Shown here piece after piece: positions 53,681-61,787 of a DNA stretch of 64,000 nucleotides. Origin of the DNA: Alphaproteobacteria bacterium (lineage in GTDB: Bacteria; Pseudomonadota; Alphaproteobacteria; Micavibrionales; Micavibrionaceae). The notes under the pieces are model-generated. The model worked only from the letters and a program-made list of their open reading frames with translations. It made no database searches and was not told where the DNA came from. Every line of letters begins with the position of its first letter. Position 1 is the stretch's first letter. The stretch lies in contig JAERIN010000001.1 of NCBI GenBank assembly GCA_016757515.1, positions 1-64,000 of the forward strand, given 5' to 3'. The position numbers and the translations under genes are program-made.

Positions 53681-53775
53681 CCCCCATTGTCCGCCCCTTT
53701 GGGGGCCGCGGTCAAGGCCGCCTAACGCCAGAGGCCCGCACAGGAAACAATTTCGCTTTTTAGTGCACAAAACTG

Positions 53776-53802
53776 TTGACACGGCCCGCGATATGGTATA
53801 AA
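53776..53802 (+). promoter_or_regulatory. Promoter-like sequence before the AG-tract orphan gene
   Basis: TTGACA (53776-53781) with TATAAA (53797-53802), spacing 15; a 16-base spacing to ATAAAT is also possible. It lies about 55 bases before the ATG at 53855, in a low-GC patch following hisB. Confidence 0.45.
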
Positions 53803-53854
53803 TGCTGCACCGCAGGGATGTTCCTGTGGCTTTTTTAGGGAAAGGAGTAAGGAT

Positions 53855-54350
53855 ATGGCGGACGCAGAGAGAGAGAGGATTATTCGGGACTTTAGCTGAA
53901 GGTTTTAGTGGTCTAGCGACTGCTTTTGCAGATAAGCGAGCTACCGGGCGCCTAAATGCGGAGATCCGGCGAGCAGATGCGGAGACCCGGCGAAAGAATG
54001 CCCAAAGGGACGCGTCTGAAAGGCAGAAACAAAGGATAAAGGCCAAAGCCGCCGCGCGCGAAGCCAAGGCTGTCCTGCAGATTGAAACGGCACCTGCCCG
54101 GGCGCAGTTGATTAGCGCATGGAGCGGAGCGGCCGCCAAAGTTGGTGCCCTGGGACTAGCGATCTGGATCGCGATCGTTCCCGGCCAAGGTTACCTGAAA
54201 GACCTTGGTGAGGCACACCGGACGGAGGCCAATGCCGCCAATGCGGCTGCGTGGGCGGCGCTCGCCCAAGTCTCGGTGGATGCTGCAGATAGGCTTGAAC
54301 ATCCAGACGTACAACAAGCTGTGGATCTATTGCATACCCTAACCCAATAA
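53855..54350 (+). pseudogene. Orphan coiled-coil/one-helix protein, frame broken at an AG tract
   Basis: The ATG at 53855 has a strong ribosome binding site (AAAGGAG), but its frame ([14 protein letters not shown]) stops at 53897-53899. The frame that stays open to 54350 joins after the dinucleotide tract (AG)6 at 53866-53877. One extra AG unit would give [20 protein letters not shown] and a ~165-residue protein. That protein has a charged coiled coil ([20 protein letters not shown]), an Ala-rich stretch and one membrane helix ([13 protein letters not shown]). Either phase variation by slippage, decay, or use of a different upstream start is possible. No family is recognised. Confidence 0.55.
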
Positions 54351-54352
54351 CC

Positions 54353-54973
54353 CTAACCCCCCCTGGCGGGGCCCAGCCTTTTCAGGGCCAAGGTCAATAT
54401 CTCCGCCGCCAGGGCGTCCGGGTCCTGCGCGGCGTTGACCAAGGCGCAGCGCTCTGGGAAGGACGCCGCCACGGCGCGGTAGCCCCTTCGCAGCGCCTCA
54501 TGGAACGCGAGGGCCCGCCCCTCAAACCGGTCCCCGTTCCCGCCGTGGATGCGCGCAAACGCGGCCTCCACGGGCAGGTCCAGGACGAAGGTCAGGTCCG
54601 GCCCGAAGCCCTGCAAAACAAGGCGGTCCAGGGCCTCCACCGCCTCCGGCCCTAGGTCGCCCGCGTGGCCCTGGTACGCCCGGGTGGAGTCCGTGAAGCG
54701 GTCGCACACCACGACCTCCCCCCGCGCCAGGGCGGGGCGGATGACTCGCTCCACATGCACCCGCCGCGCAGCGAACAGGAGCAGCGCCTCCTCCATCGCG
54801 CCCCAGCGCGACCCTGGCCCCAGCAGCAGGGCCCGCAGCGCCTCGCCCTCCGGCGTGCCCCCGGGCTCCCGCGTGGTGGTGACCTTGCGCCCCCGCGCCC
54901 GCAGAGCCTGGGCCAGCGCCCGCGCCTGGGTGCTCTTGCCCGCGCCCTCCCCGCCCTCAAAGGTGATGAACAT
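54353..54973 (-). CDS. tmk: Thymidylate kinase
   Basis: 206 residues. The P-loop is FEGGEGAGKSTQARALAQAL, the DRY-type motif VCDRFTDSTRAYQGHAG, and the TREPGGTPEGEALRALLL substrate segment is typical. The lid region (RIHGGNGDRFEG) is short. It makes dTDP from dTMP. It ends two bases from the stop of the orphan gene, in convergent orientation. In many bacteria it pairs with holB; that gene is not here. Confidence 0.95.
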   Translation of the reverse strand: MFITFEGGEGAGKSTQARALAQALRARGRKVTTTREPGGTPEGEALRALLLGPGSRWGAMEEALLLFAARRVHVERVIRPALARGEVVVCDRFTDSTRAYQGHAGDLGPEAVEALDRLVLQGFGPDLTFVLDLPVEAAFARIHGGNGDRFEGRALAFHEALRRGYRAVAASFPERCALVNAAQDPDALAAEILTLALKRLGPARGG

Positions 54974-55037
54974 GGGGCGGAGTGTAGCGGCTGGGCGTAG
55001 GGAACGCCACGCGCCTCAACAGCTTTTACAAAAAAAC

Positions 55038-55066
55038 TTGACACCCCCCCCCCGCGTGGGACGATG
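55038..55066 (+). promoter_or_regulatory. Promoter-like sequence with C tract
   Basis: TTGACA (55038-55043) is followed by a run of ten C and then GACGAT/ACGATG 16-17 bases later. It precedes two overlapping orphan ORFs. The -10 match is weak. The C run could vary in length and alter spacing. Confidence 0.35.
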
Positions 55067-55123
55067 AAAGGGTGCACATGGTGCATGACGATAACCAACA
55101 ACAAAAAACGAAGGAGGGTGACT

Positions 55124-55453
55124 ATGACAGAACAAACAGAAGCCAATCTGGTCCAGGGCTGCGCCCCCGCATGGGACGTCACGGCCACAATCCCTGTGAA
55201 TGCCGCCACAGATGCCATAGAATCCACGGCCGGTGGAGGGGTTGCGACGAGAGGCCTTTCACACCCGACACCAGACCCGGCAGGGCCGCTCGGCGACGAC
55301 AGTATAGCCCTTATACAAGCAACCGGCCTCCGTGCGGAGATGACAAGCCACAGATGCATAGGGCCACAGAGAGGGGCGATAAGTTTTCAGATTCCCGGTG
55401 GACCTCTTGATGCGGTCTCCGCAGATCAGAGCGTTCGCACTGCCGTTTTTTGA
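55124..55453 (+). CDS. Orphan ORF, 109 aa
   Basis: It starts at ATG 55124, which has a strong AAGGAGGG site seven bases upstream, so translation is likely. The protein begins MTEQTEANLVQGCAPAWDVT and has a TPDPAGPLGDDSIALIQATG stretch. There is no signal peptide or membrane helix and no recognised family. Its last 18 codons overlap, in another frame, the start of a second ORF that ends at 55658. The two may be one gene with a frameshift or two overlapping genes. Composition is more AT-rich than the surroundings. Confidence 0.5.
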   Translation: MTEQTEANLVQGCAPAWDVTATIPVNAATDAIESTAGGGVATRGLSHPTPDPAGPLGDDSIALIQATGLRAEMTSHRCIGPQRGAISFQIPGGPLDAVSADQSVRTAVF

Positions 55454-55658
55454 CTTTAACGGCGCTGCCCCGAACGGCCAATGCCCAAGGATCGGGGTTG
55501 GCGCACCGCACTTTGAGCCTGTCCAGAACCCAGATGGGAGCTACACGGTACAGCCAGAGGGCGGTATGGACCCTTATGGACCCAACGCCCTGACGGAGGA
55601 AACCATAGAAAGAATAGAGCGGGCTGGGTGCATTGGCATGGATTTTAAGCTTCACTAA
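55398..55658 (+). CDS. Orphan ORF, 86 aa, overlapping the previous one in the +1 frame
   Basis: It is open from GTG 55398 (or ATG 55410) to 55658. RSPQIRAFALPFFDFNGAAP, then GVGAPHFEPVQNPDGSYTVQPEGGMDPYG and an amphipathic C-terminal helix (LTEETIERIERAGCIGMDF) look protein-like. It has no convincing ribosome binding site of its own, so it may be the C-terminal half of the ORF at 55124 after a one-base shift near 55420. No family is recognised. Confidence 0.4.
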   Translation: MDLLMRSPQIRAFALPFFDFNGAAPNGQCPRIGVGAPHFEPVQNPDGSYTVQPEGGMDPYGPNALTEETIERIERAGCIGMDFKLH

Positions 55659-55703
55659 GTCCTGGGCGATTAACCCTGGCGTTGGGCCATGCGAGGCGGA
55701 GTG

Positions 55704-56642
55704 CTAGGGATGGCCCGTGAACCAGTCCCAGGTCTGGGCCAGGCCGTCCTCCAGGGGGATGCGCGGCGCCCAGCCGAGAGCCCGGATGCGGGCGCAGTCC
55801 ACGACCTTGCGCGGCGCGCCGTCGGGGCGCGTTGCGTCAAAAGCGGGCGTGAGCCCGGCCAGGTCGGCAATGTGCTCCGCCAGCCAGGCTATGGTGACCT
55901 CCTGCCCGCAACTCCCCACGTTCACGGGCGGTTCGTCGTCGTACCGGGCCAGGAGCAGGGCCAGCGCGCGGGCCAGGTCGTCCGCGTGCAAAAACTCCCT
56001 GAGCGCCGCGCCGGTGCCCCAGATGGGCAGGGTCTTCTCCCCCGCCGCAGCAAGCCTGCGCGCGCGGGCCATAAGGGCGGGGATTACGTGCCCGGCGGCC
56101 TCATCAAACCGGTCGCCGGGGCCATACAGGTTGCACGGGATAGCCGTGATGTACGCCCGCCCGTGCTGCGCGCGGTAGGCCGCCACCATCTGCGCCCCCG
56201 CCAGCTTGGCCAGGGCATAGGGCGCGTTCGTGGGCTCCGGCGGGCCGGACAGCAGGGCGCTTTCGGCCATGGGCTGCGCGGCCCCCCGCGGGTACATGCA
56301 GGAGGAGCCCAGGAACAGGAGGCGGTGCACACCTGTGATATGCGCCCCGTGGATGAGGTTGCCCGCGATGGCCAGGTTGTCCCGGATGAAGTCCGCCGGG
56401 GCGGCCATGTTGGCCCCGATGCCCCCCACGCGCGCGGCGGCCACAACCACAGCGTCGGGGGCGTGCCGGGCCAGGAAGCGCTCCACCGCGTCCTGCCGGG
56501 TGAGGTCCAAGTCCGCCCGCGCGGGGGTGATGAGGGTACAGCCCTCGGCCTCCAGCCGCCGACACAGCGCCGCGCCCACCAGGCCGCTGTGCCCGGCGAC
56601 ATAGACCCGCTTTCCGGACAGGGGGAAGACGTCCGCCGCCAT
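55704..56642 (-). CDS. fcl: GDP-L-fucose synthase
   Basis: 312 residues of the extended SDR fold. KRVYVAGHSGLVGAALCRRL binds NADP, VGGIGANMAAPADFIRDNL is a family segment, and the catalytic set is LFLGSSCMYP (Ser) and NAPYALAKLAGAQMV (YxxxK). IPCNLYGPGDRFD, LREFLHADDLA and VNVGSCGQEVTI follow. It turns GDP-4-keto-6-deoxymannose into GDP-L-fucose for surface polysaccharide. The usual partner gmd is not in the window. Confidence 0.92.
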   Translation of the reverse strand: MAADVFPLSGKRVYVAGHSGLVGAALCRRLEAEGCTLITPARADLDLTRQDAVERFLARHAPDAVVVAAARVGGIGANMAAPADFIRDNLAIAGNLIHGAHITGVHRLLFLGSSCMYPRGAAQPMAESALLSGPPEPTNAPYALAKLAGAQMVAAYRAQHGRAYITAIPCNLYGPGDRFDEAAGHVIPALMARARRLAAAGEKTLPIWGTGAALREFLHADDLARALALLLARYDDEPPVNVGSCGQEVTIAWLAEHIADLAGLTPAFDATRPDGAPRKVVDCARIRALGWAPRIPLEDGLAQTWDWFTGHP

Positions 56643-56689
56643 GGGGCCTTATGGCCCCGCCGCGCGCTGCGGGCAAGGCCGCCGCGACT

Positions 56690-57151
56690 TCACACGTCCC
56701 GGACCATCCACTGCATGGGGTTTAGGGGGTCTTCCGCGTTGTACTCCACCAGGGGGGAGAAGCCCACGGCGGCGTAGAAGGCCCGGGTGGCGGCGTAGAA
56801 CGGGTCTGGGGAGCGGGCGCTGAGCGTGCTGACGGCCATGCGGGTCAGGCCCTGCGTCCGGGCCTAGTCCCGCGCGGCGGCGATAAGGCACCGCCCCGCC
56901 CCGCGCCGGTGGTGGGCTGGCAAGACCCCTGCCCACCAGACCTCCGGCGTGGCGCCGCAATGTTCCTGCCCCACCAGGGCGCCGATGAGGGCCCCGTCCG
57001 CCCCATACGCGCCCCATGTGGGGCGGGCGGCGGCCCCGGCGATATAGGCCGCATTGGACTCCGGCATTCAGAACCAGTCTCCCAGGTGGGGCAGGAGGGC
57101 CGGCCAGTGCGGCGGAGCGGTCCGCAGGGTTTCTATGACGCAGACGTGCAT
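56690..57151 (-). pseudogene. GNAT acetyltransferase gene with two in-frame stop codons
   Basis: A continuous GNAT-like frame runs from ATG 57151 (MHVCVIETLRTAPPHWPALL) to TGA 56690-56692 but is interrupted twice. A TGA at 57068-57070 comes after GDWF, where Gly would be expected before MPESNAAYI. A TAG at 56864-56866 comes after IAAARD. Family features are on both sides: WWAGVLPAHHRRGAGRCLIA (acetyl-CoA loop RRGAGR), then AFYAAVGFSPLVEYNAEDPL and MQWMVRDV. Since TGA and TAG end intact genes nearby, this is most likely a dead gene. It overlaps the end of the gene at 57133. Confidence 0.8.
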
Positions 57152-57822
57152 GGGGCCACCCAGTCCACCTTGTCCTTCCAGAGGGCCGCAAAGGCATGGA
57201 CGGCGGTGGCAATGCCCGGAGTCATGTTCAGGAGGAAGAAGGTTCGCGGTTTCCAAGGTCGGGCGTACAGGGCGCGGGAGTCTGGGGACATCTGCGCGAG
57301 CCAGTCCTTGATCTGGGCCGGATGCGGCTTGTGTTGTCCGTTGTGGTGGTAGACGACCATGGGCCGCCCGGCGGCCAGGGCCAGGGCCTCGTCCAGGGGG
57401 ACGTGCTTTTGGCTCCGCGTGGCCAGGGCCGTCTTGCCCGCCAGGCCCACGTCCGGGTCCGCGAACACCCAGCCGCACGCCTCAAAAGCCTCCTGCACAC
57501 GCCCGCAGCACGCCGTGCGCTCGTCTTTGTCCGCCGGGAGGGGCTCCCCCGCGAAGACCGTCCCCGTGGGCAGGATGCCGCTGCGCTCCACGGCCCGGAT
57601 GCTGCGCTCCGGCAGAGCGCGCAGCGCGTCAAACAGTGCGGGGTCGTACCGCCGCCAGTCCCCCGGTTTGTCCAGATAGGCCCGGTGCTCACCGTTGTGC
57701 GTGTCACCCCCCGGTCCCACATACCACGCTACGCCCAGAGGCCCCGGCGCGGCGGGGGCCAGCGCTCGCAGCAGGGCATACTTAATATAGTCTCCGATGT
57801 CCGCCACATAGTGATCCTGCAT
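57133..57822 (-). CDS. Conserved hypothetical protein (DIGDYxKYxLLR family)
   Basis: 229 residues. The N-terminus MQDHYVADIGDYIKYALLRA and LGVAWYVGPGGDTHNGEHR, then the middle GWVFADPDVGLAGKTALATR, MVVYHHNGQHKPHPAQIKDW and FFLLNMTPG match a hypothetical family known from scattered bacteria. The invariant-looking D, K and HH residues suggest an enzyme or nuclease-like role, but I cannot name one. It lies seven bases downstream of the GS-like gene. Confidence 0.65.
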   Translation of the reverse strand: MQDHYVADIGDYIKYALLRALAPAAPGPLGVAWYVGPGGDTHNGEHRAYLDKPGDWRRYDPALFDALRALPERSIRAVERSGILPTGTVFAGEPLPADKDERTACCGRVQEAFEACGWVFADPDVGLAGKTALATRSQKHVPLDEALALAAGRPMVVYHHNGQHKPHPAQIKDWLAQMSPDSRALYARPWKPRTFFLLNMTPGIATAVHAFAALWKDKVDWVAPCTSAS

Positions 57823-57829
57823 GGTGGGT

Positions 57830-58729
57830 CTACCCCTCCCCCAGACCCTGCGCTACGGCCTGGGCATAGGCGGTGGTGAGGTCCTGGGGCAGGAGGGTAG
57901 AGGCAGTCAGAGCCGCGAGGGCCTCGGGCAGGCTTGCCGGGGGCGGCCCTTCTTGCGCCCGCGTGGCTGTCAGGGCCAAGAGGACGAGGTAGGGGTTGCA
58001 CGCGCCCGAGGCCTCTGACGGTGGAGGCAGCTCTGCGCGATAGGCCGTAGGGCAGGGGTGCAGCACGGCGGCCAGGGCCGGGCCTGCGGCCGGTGCCGGG
58101 CTGGGCAGGGCAAAGGTGACGGCGTGGACGCACACCCGCTTGCCATAGCTGGCCGCGACGTTGGCCAGGGCATAACGCCCGAGCACCGCCCCGTCCGCCG
58201 CGCGCAGGAGGGGCGCGGGCTCTATGCCGACAACACCGGCCCCGGGCCCCCCGCCCGCGTGGTGGTGCCAGGCCGCCGGAACGCCCATGGCGCGCAGGAC
58301 GGTCACGACCTCCCCCCGGATGTCTGCGTACGCGTCCGCCGGCGACTCCGCAAAAGGCGGCACCGAGGACTCTGTCGCTGCGCCGGGCTCCGCAAGGGTG
58401 AAGCGCAGCGTGGCCCCGGCCTGCGCCTCTGCGCCGTGCGCCGCGAGGGCCGCGCGGGCGTCCGGGCCCGGGCCGTGGCAAAGAATCTTGTACGTCCCCT
58501 GCGCGGCGAAGGGGTCCCGAATGACGCAGGACAGGTCCAGCGTGAGGTCCAGCCCGGCCAGCGTGAGCGGCCCCCGGTCTGGGAGGCCCTCTGGCACCAC
58601 CCCCACGTGCCGTAGCCGCCCCCGGATGTCCGTCCAGGCCAGGTCGCAGAGCGCAACCCCCTCCGCAGCCGCCGCCGCGCGGAGGTCTTTGGGGCTCTTG
58701 AACGACAGGGGCGCTGGCCATGTGCTCAT
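57830..58729 (-). CDS. Divergent, shortened glutamine synthetase-like protein
   Basis: 299 residues from ATG 58729, against ~470 for a GlnA. LCDLAWTDIRGRLRHVGVVP matches the GS N-terminal beta-grasp strand, TVLRAMGVPAAWHHHAGGGP the HHE region, PLLRAADGAVLGRYALANVAASYG the AD...K.vv..vA..hG region, and SGACNPYLVLLALTAT the GsaNPYL motif. The KPL/FMPKP strand and most metal-binding glutamates are replaced or lost (HHHAGG instead of HHEVA.GQ). A non-catalytic or repurposed role is likely. This is by eye; family membership needs a profile search. Confidence 0.6.
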   Translation of the reverse strand: MSTWPAPLSFKSPKDLRAAAAAEGVALCDLAWTDIRGRLRHVGVVPEGLPDRGPLTLAGLDLTLDLSCVIRDPFAAQGTYKILCHGPGPDARAALAAHGAEAQAGATLRFTLAEPGAATESSVPPFAESPADAYADIRGEVVTVLRAMGVPAAWHHHAGGGPGAGVVGIEPAPLLRAADGAVLGRYALANVAASYGKRVCVHAVTFALPSPAPAAGPALAAVLHPCPTAYRAELPPPSEASGACNPYLVLLALTATRAQEGPPPASLPEALAALTASTLLPQDLTTAYAQAVAQGLGEG

Positions 58730-58854
58730 GTCCGCAAACGCATAGCACACCCCCCCCCGGCAGGAAAGCGACAAAACGGGCGCTGGGCGGCAGGCGTGAC
58801 AGGGGCGCGCAAGTGCGCTAGCGTGCGTGCGCTTAACAAGATAGGAGGCACGCC

Positions 58855-59130
58855 ATGCCCATAGGACCAACCTCCGAGGGTGCCAAGGCCCTAAAAGCCA
58901 TTGCGCCTATGATGATCGTCACCGGCCTGGCCTTCCTGGGCCTAGGCGTCCAGGGCCTTATCGTAGGCGAACAAAGTGTTCTTGGTCAGATAGTGTTTTA
59001 TGACCCCATGTTTTGCGGTGCATTAATCTTTGTCGGCCTTCAACAGGTGGGTGTGGGCGTGTATTGGTTGTTCTGGCTGCGGGTAAAGGACGATACCCAG
59101 GACAAGGGGCCGGTTGATCGCAATGACTGA
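58855..59130 (+). CDS. Small two-helix membrane protein
   Basis: 91 residues with two membrane segments (about 17-38, [20 protein letters not shown], and 52-75, [20 protein letters not shown]). AGGAGG-type sequence precedes the ATG. Its stop overlaps the gatA start region, so the two genes are probably translated together. No family is recognised. Confidence 0.6.
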   Translation: MPIGPTSEGAKALKAIAPMMIVTGLAFLGLGVQGLIVGEQSVLGQIVFYDPMFCGALIFVGLQQVGVGVYWLFWLRVKDDTQDKGPVDRND

Positions 59131-60577
59131 CCTCACCGACCTGACGATTGCGGGGGCCCTGGAGGGTTTAGAGCGCGGAGACTTCACGGCTGTGGAGCTG
59201 GCCCGCGCGTACCTGGACGCGATGGCCGCGCGGCGGGACTTAAATGCGTACATTACCGAGGTGCCGGATGTGGCGCTGGAGCAGGCCGCGGCCTCGGACA
59301 CGCGCCGCAAAAAGGGCACGGCGGGTCCCCTGGAAGGCATCCCCCTGGCCGTGAAGGACATGTTCTGCACGCGCGGCCTGCGCACCACCGCAGCGAGCCG
59401 CATACTAGGCGACTTCACCCCGCCTTACGAGTCCACCGTCACCCAGAAGCTTCTGGACGCGGGCGCGGTGTTCCTGGGCAAGACCAACCAGGACGAGTTC
59501 GCCATGGGCTCGTCCAACACAACCAGCGCGTTCGGCCCCGCTGTGAACCCGTGGAGCCGCGAAACCCCGCTCACGCCGGGCGGGTCCAGCGGGGGCAGCG
59601 CCGCAGCCGTGGCCGCCCGCCTGGCCCTGGGCGCGACGGGCACAGACACCGGCGGCTCCATCCGCCAGCCCGCCGCCTTCACCGGCATTGTGGGGGTGAA
59701 GCCCACCTATGGCCGCTGCTCCCGCTGGGGCATCGTGGCGTTCGCGTCCTCCCTGGACCAGGCCGGGCCCTTCGCACGGACGGTGGAAGATGCCGCGCTC
59801 TTGCTGCAGGTGATGAGCGGGCACGACCCAAAGGACAGCACCAGCGCAGACCGCCCTGTGCCGGACTTCCCCGCCGACCTGCGCGAATGCGTGAAGGGCC
59901 TGCGCGTGGGCGTACCAAGACAGTACCGCGTGGACGGCATGCCCGCCGAGATAGACGCCCTGTGGGAGCGCGGGGCGCAGTGGCTGCGCGACGCGGGGGC
60001 CCATGTCGTGGAGGTCTCTCTGCCTCACACGCATTATGCCCTGCCCGTCTATTACATCATCAACCCCGCCGAGGCGTCGTCCAACCTCGCCCGGTACGAC
60101 GGCATGCGCTATGGCGCGCGGGTGGAGGGGGCGGACCTCCTGGAGACGTACTGCCGCACGCGGGGCCAGGGCTTTGGGGCGGAGGTCAAGCGTCGCATCC
60201 TCGTGGGCACCTATGTGCTCTCCTCTGGATACTATGATGCCTACTATGCCAAGGCGCAAAAGGTGCGCCGCCTGATTCTGAACGACTTCGCAAAGGCGTT
60301 TGAGGCCTGCGACGTGCTCCTCACCCCCACCACGCCGGGCCCGGCCTTCGCGATTGGGGAGAAGGAGGACGATCCCGTCACCATGTACCTGAACGACGTG
60401 TTCACTGTGACAGCGAATCTCGCGGGCCTGCCGGGGGTGAGCGTGCCCGCCGGGCTGTCCGCCGGTGGCCTGCCCCTGGGGCTGCAGGTCATTGGCCGCG
60501 CGTGGGATGAGGCCACGATGCTGCGCGTTGCGCGGGCGCTGGAGACCGCGGCGGGGTTTACTCTTCCGAGATTTTAG
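59123..60577 (+). CDS. gatA: Glutamyl-tRNA(Gln) amidotransferase subunit A
   Basis: 484 residues from ATG 59123. The amidase triad is visible: the Lys in [11 protein letters not shown], and the serines in [20 protein letters not shown] and [35 protein letters not shown] and [11 protein letters not shown] complete the pattern. It releases ammonia from glutamine for GatB. It is separated from gatC (22.96 kb); gatB is not in the window. Confidence 0.95.
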   Translation: MTDLTDLTIAGALEGLERGDFTAVELARAYLDAMAARRDLNAYITEVPDVALEQAAASDTRRKKGTAGPLEGIPLAVKDMFCTRGLRTTAASRILGDFTPPYESTVTQKLLDAGAVFLGKTNQDEFAMGSSNTTSAFGPAVNPWSRETPLTPGGSSGGSAAAVAARLALGATGTDTGGSIRQPAAFTGIVGVKPTYGRCSRWGIVAFASSLDQAGPFARTVEDAALLLQVMSGHDPKDSTSADRPVPDFPADLRECVKGLRVGVPRQYRVDGMPAEIDALWERGAQWLRDAGAHVVEVSLPHTHYALPVYYIINPAEASSNLARYDGMRYGARVEGADLLETYCRTRGQGFGAEVKRRILVGTYVLSSGYYDAYYAKAQKVRRLILNDFAKAFEACDVLLTPTTPGPAFAIGEKEDDPVTMYLNDVFTVTANLAGLPGVSVPAGLSAGGLPLGLQVIGRAWDEATMLRVARALETAAGFTLPRF

Positions 60578-60592
60578 GGGTTGTGGCTAGCT

Positions 60593-61216
60593 CTAGCCAC
60601 TGTGCTCGAGCGCCGCCCGGGACTCCGAATCCTTTGGCCCAAAGCCTGGTACGTGGCCGGAAGCCTCTAGACTTGCGCGATTCCAATCCGGAAGTTCTTC
60701 AACCCACGGATCCCCGCCCCACCGAACGTATCCAGCTCCAGCGTCTCTGGACCAGCACTTATCTCCTTGGATAAAGGCGTCTTTTGCTCCAGAGGCGTCG
60801 AGAAGACGGTTAATGGTTGCATACGAAATGACCCCAGCGCATGGAGCCTCAATATAGCGCTTTCCCCGCCCTAACATCACCGCGTTACTCCAAGATATGG
60901 GCATATCTGCGACCAAGTAGGCCGCATTTATACCGATACCTCTCACCAGGCCTTCGGTAGGTGCGTTTGTGTTTTCCCATGCCTCGAGTTTTTCTCGAAG
61001 GTCATTGATCCATCTTCTTGAGGTGTGAGCGCGAAGAGCATTATAGGTTATAACAACACTTCCATTCCATCGGGGCTGCCTCTCCACCGCTTCAACTTCC
61101 CGATCAAGCGCGGGAAGGGCGTCACGAATTTCCTGAACAAGGGGCTCAAGCGCCTCCTTGTCTACCAGTGCAGGGGGGGGGGGCGGATTTCTGGAATGCG
61201 TTGGATGGCATGGCAT
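60593..61216 (-). CDS. Unknown protein behind a promoter with palindromic operator
   Basis: 207 residues, lower GC than neighbours. A Pro run (NPPPPPALVDKE) near the N-terminus is followed by helical, soluble sequence (LEPLVQEIRDALPALDREVE, WINDLREKLEAWENTN) and a second half with AYLVADMPISWSNAVMLGRG and a C-terminal CWSRDAGAGYVRWGGDPWVE. No domain is recognised. The promoter 50-75 bases upstream has a perfect 18-bp palindrome in its spacer, so expression is probably controlled by a dedicated repressor. The protein itself does not show a helix-turn-helix I can point to. Confidence 0.6.
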   Translation of the reverse strand: MPCHPTHSRNPPPPPALVDKEALEPLVQEIRDALPALDREVEAVERQPRWNGSVVITYNALRAHTSRRWINDLREKLEAWENTNAPTEGLVRGIGINAAYLVADMPISWSNAVMLGRGKRYIEAPCAGVISYATINRLLDASGAKDAFIQGDKCWSRDAGAGYVRWGGDPWVEELPDWNRASLEASGHVPGFGPKDSESRAALEHSG

Positions 61217-61264
61217 GGGCCTTTCTTGTTAATCGGTTTGCAAAAAATTGAACTAAGGGAGCTT

Positions 61265-61292
61265 ATTTTATACAAATAGACCTATTTGTCAA
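61265..61292 (-). promoter_or_regulatory. Promoter with perfect 18-bp palindromic operator
   Basis: On the minus strand, TTGACA (61292-61287), 16 bases, then TAAAAT (61270-61265). ACAAATAGACCTATTTGT at 61272-61289 has 8-bp perfect arms and fills the spacer, overlapping the -35. This is a classic repressor layout in an AT-rich patch, and points at the unknown gene at 60593-61216. Confidence 0.7.
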
Positions 61293-61313
61293 GAGAAATA
61301 TGATGTGGGCGCA

Positions 61314-61781
61314 CTATCCCCGTCCATTGGGCAGTTTGCGTGCCTGGGCCAGGAAGGCGTCAAAGTCCCCTGGATCGCGGAAGTCCTTGTACACGCTCGC
61401 GTAGCGGATATAGCCCACGGCGTCCAGCGCGGCCAGGGCATCCATCACCCGCGCACCGATCTCCGCCGCGCTGACCTCCGCCTCGCCCGTCCGCTCCAGG
61501 GTCTGCACAATCCCGCGCGCGGCGGCCTCAATTGCGTCTCCCTCCACCGGGCGCTTGCGCAGAGCGACGGCCATGGAGCGCACGATTTTGTTTGGGTCCA
61601 GGGGCTGGCGCCGTCCGCCGGCCTTGACGACTGTCATGTCCCGCAGCTGCACCCGCTCCACGGTCGTAAAGCGCTTGTCGCACGCGGGGCACGCGCGCCG
61701 CCGCCGCACGGCCGCACCGTCCTCCGCCCAGCGGGAGTCGCGGACTTGCGTTTCCTCATTGCCGCAAAAGGGACAGCGCAC
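61314..61781 (-). CDS. nrdR: Transcriptional regulator NrdR
   Basis: 155 residues. The zinc finger MRCPFCGNEETQVRDSR...RRRRACPACDKRFTTVERVQ is followed by the ATP-cone (VVKAGGRRQPLDPNKIVRSMAVALRKRPVE) and VGYIRYASVYKDFRD. It represses ribonucleotide reductase genes in response to dATP/ATP. It is six bases downstream of glyA, a standard alphaproteobacterial pair. Confidence 0.96.
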   Translation of the reverse strand: MRCPFCGNEETQVRDSRWAEDGAAVRRRRACPACDKRFTTVERVQLRDMTVVKAGGRRQPLDPNKIVRSMAVALRKRPVEGDAIEAAARGIVQTLERTGEAEVSAAEIGARVMDALAALDAVGYIRYASVYKDFRDPGDFDAFLAQARKLPNGRG

Positions 61782-61787
61782 CGGACG

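Noticed and set aside
56690-57151. Alternative genetic code (TGA or TAG as sense)
   Set aside because: TGA and TAG end many intact genes here (for example cdsA, rseP, the 36-aa ORF), so the stops in this gene indicate decay.
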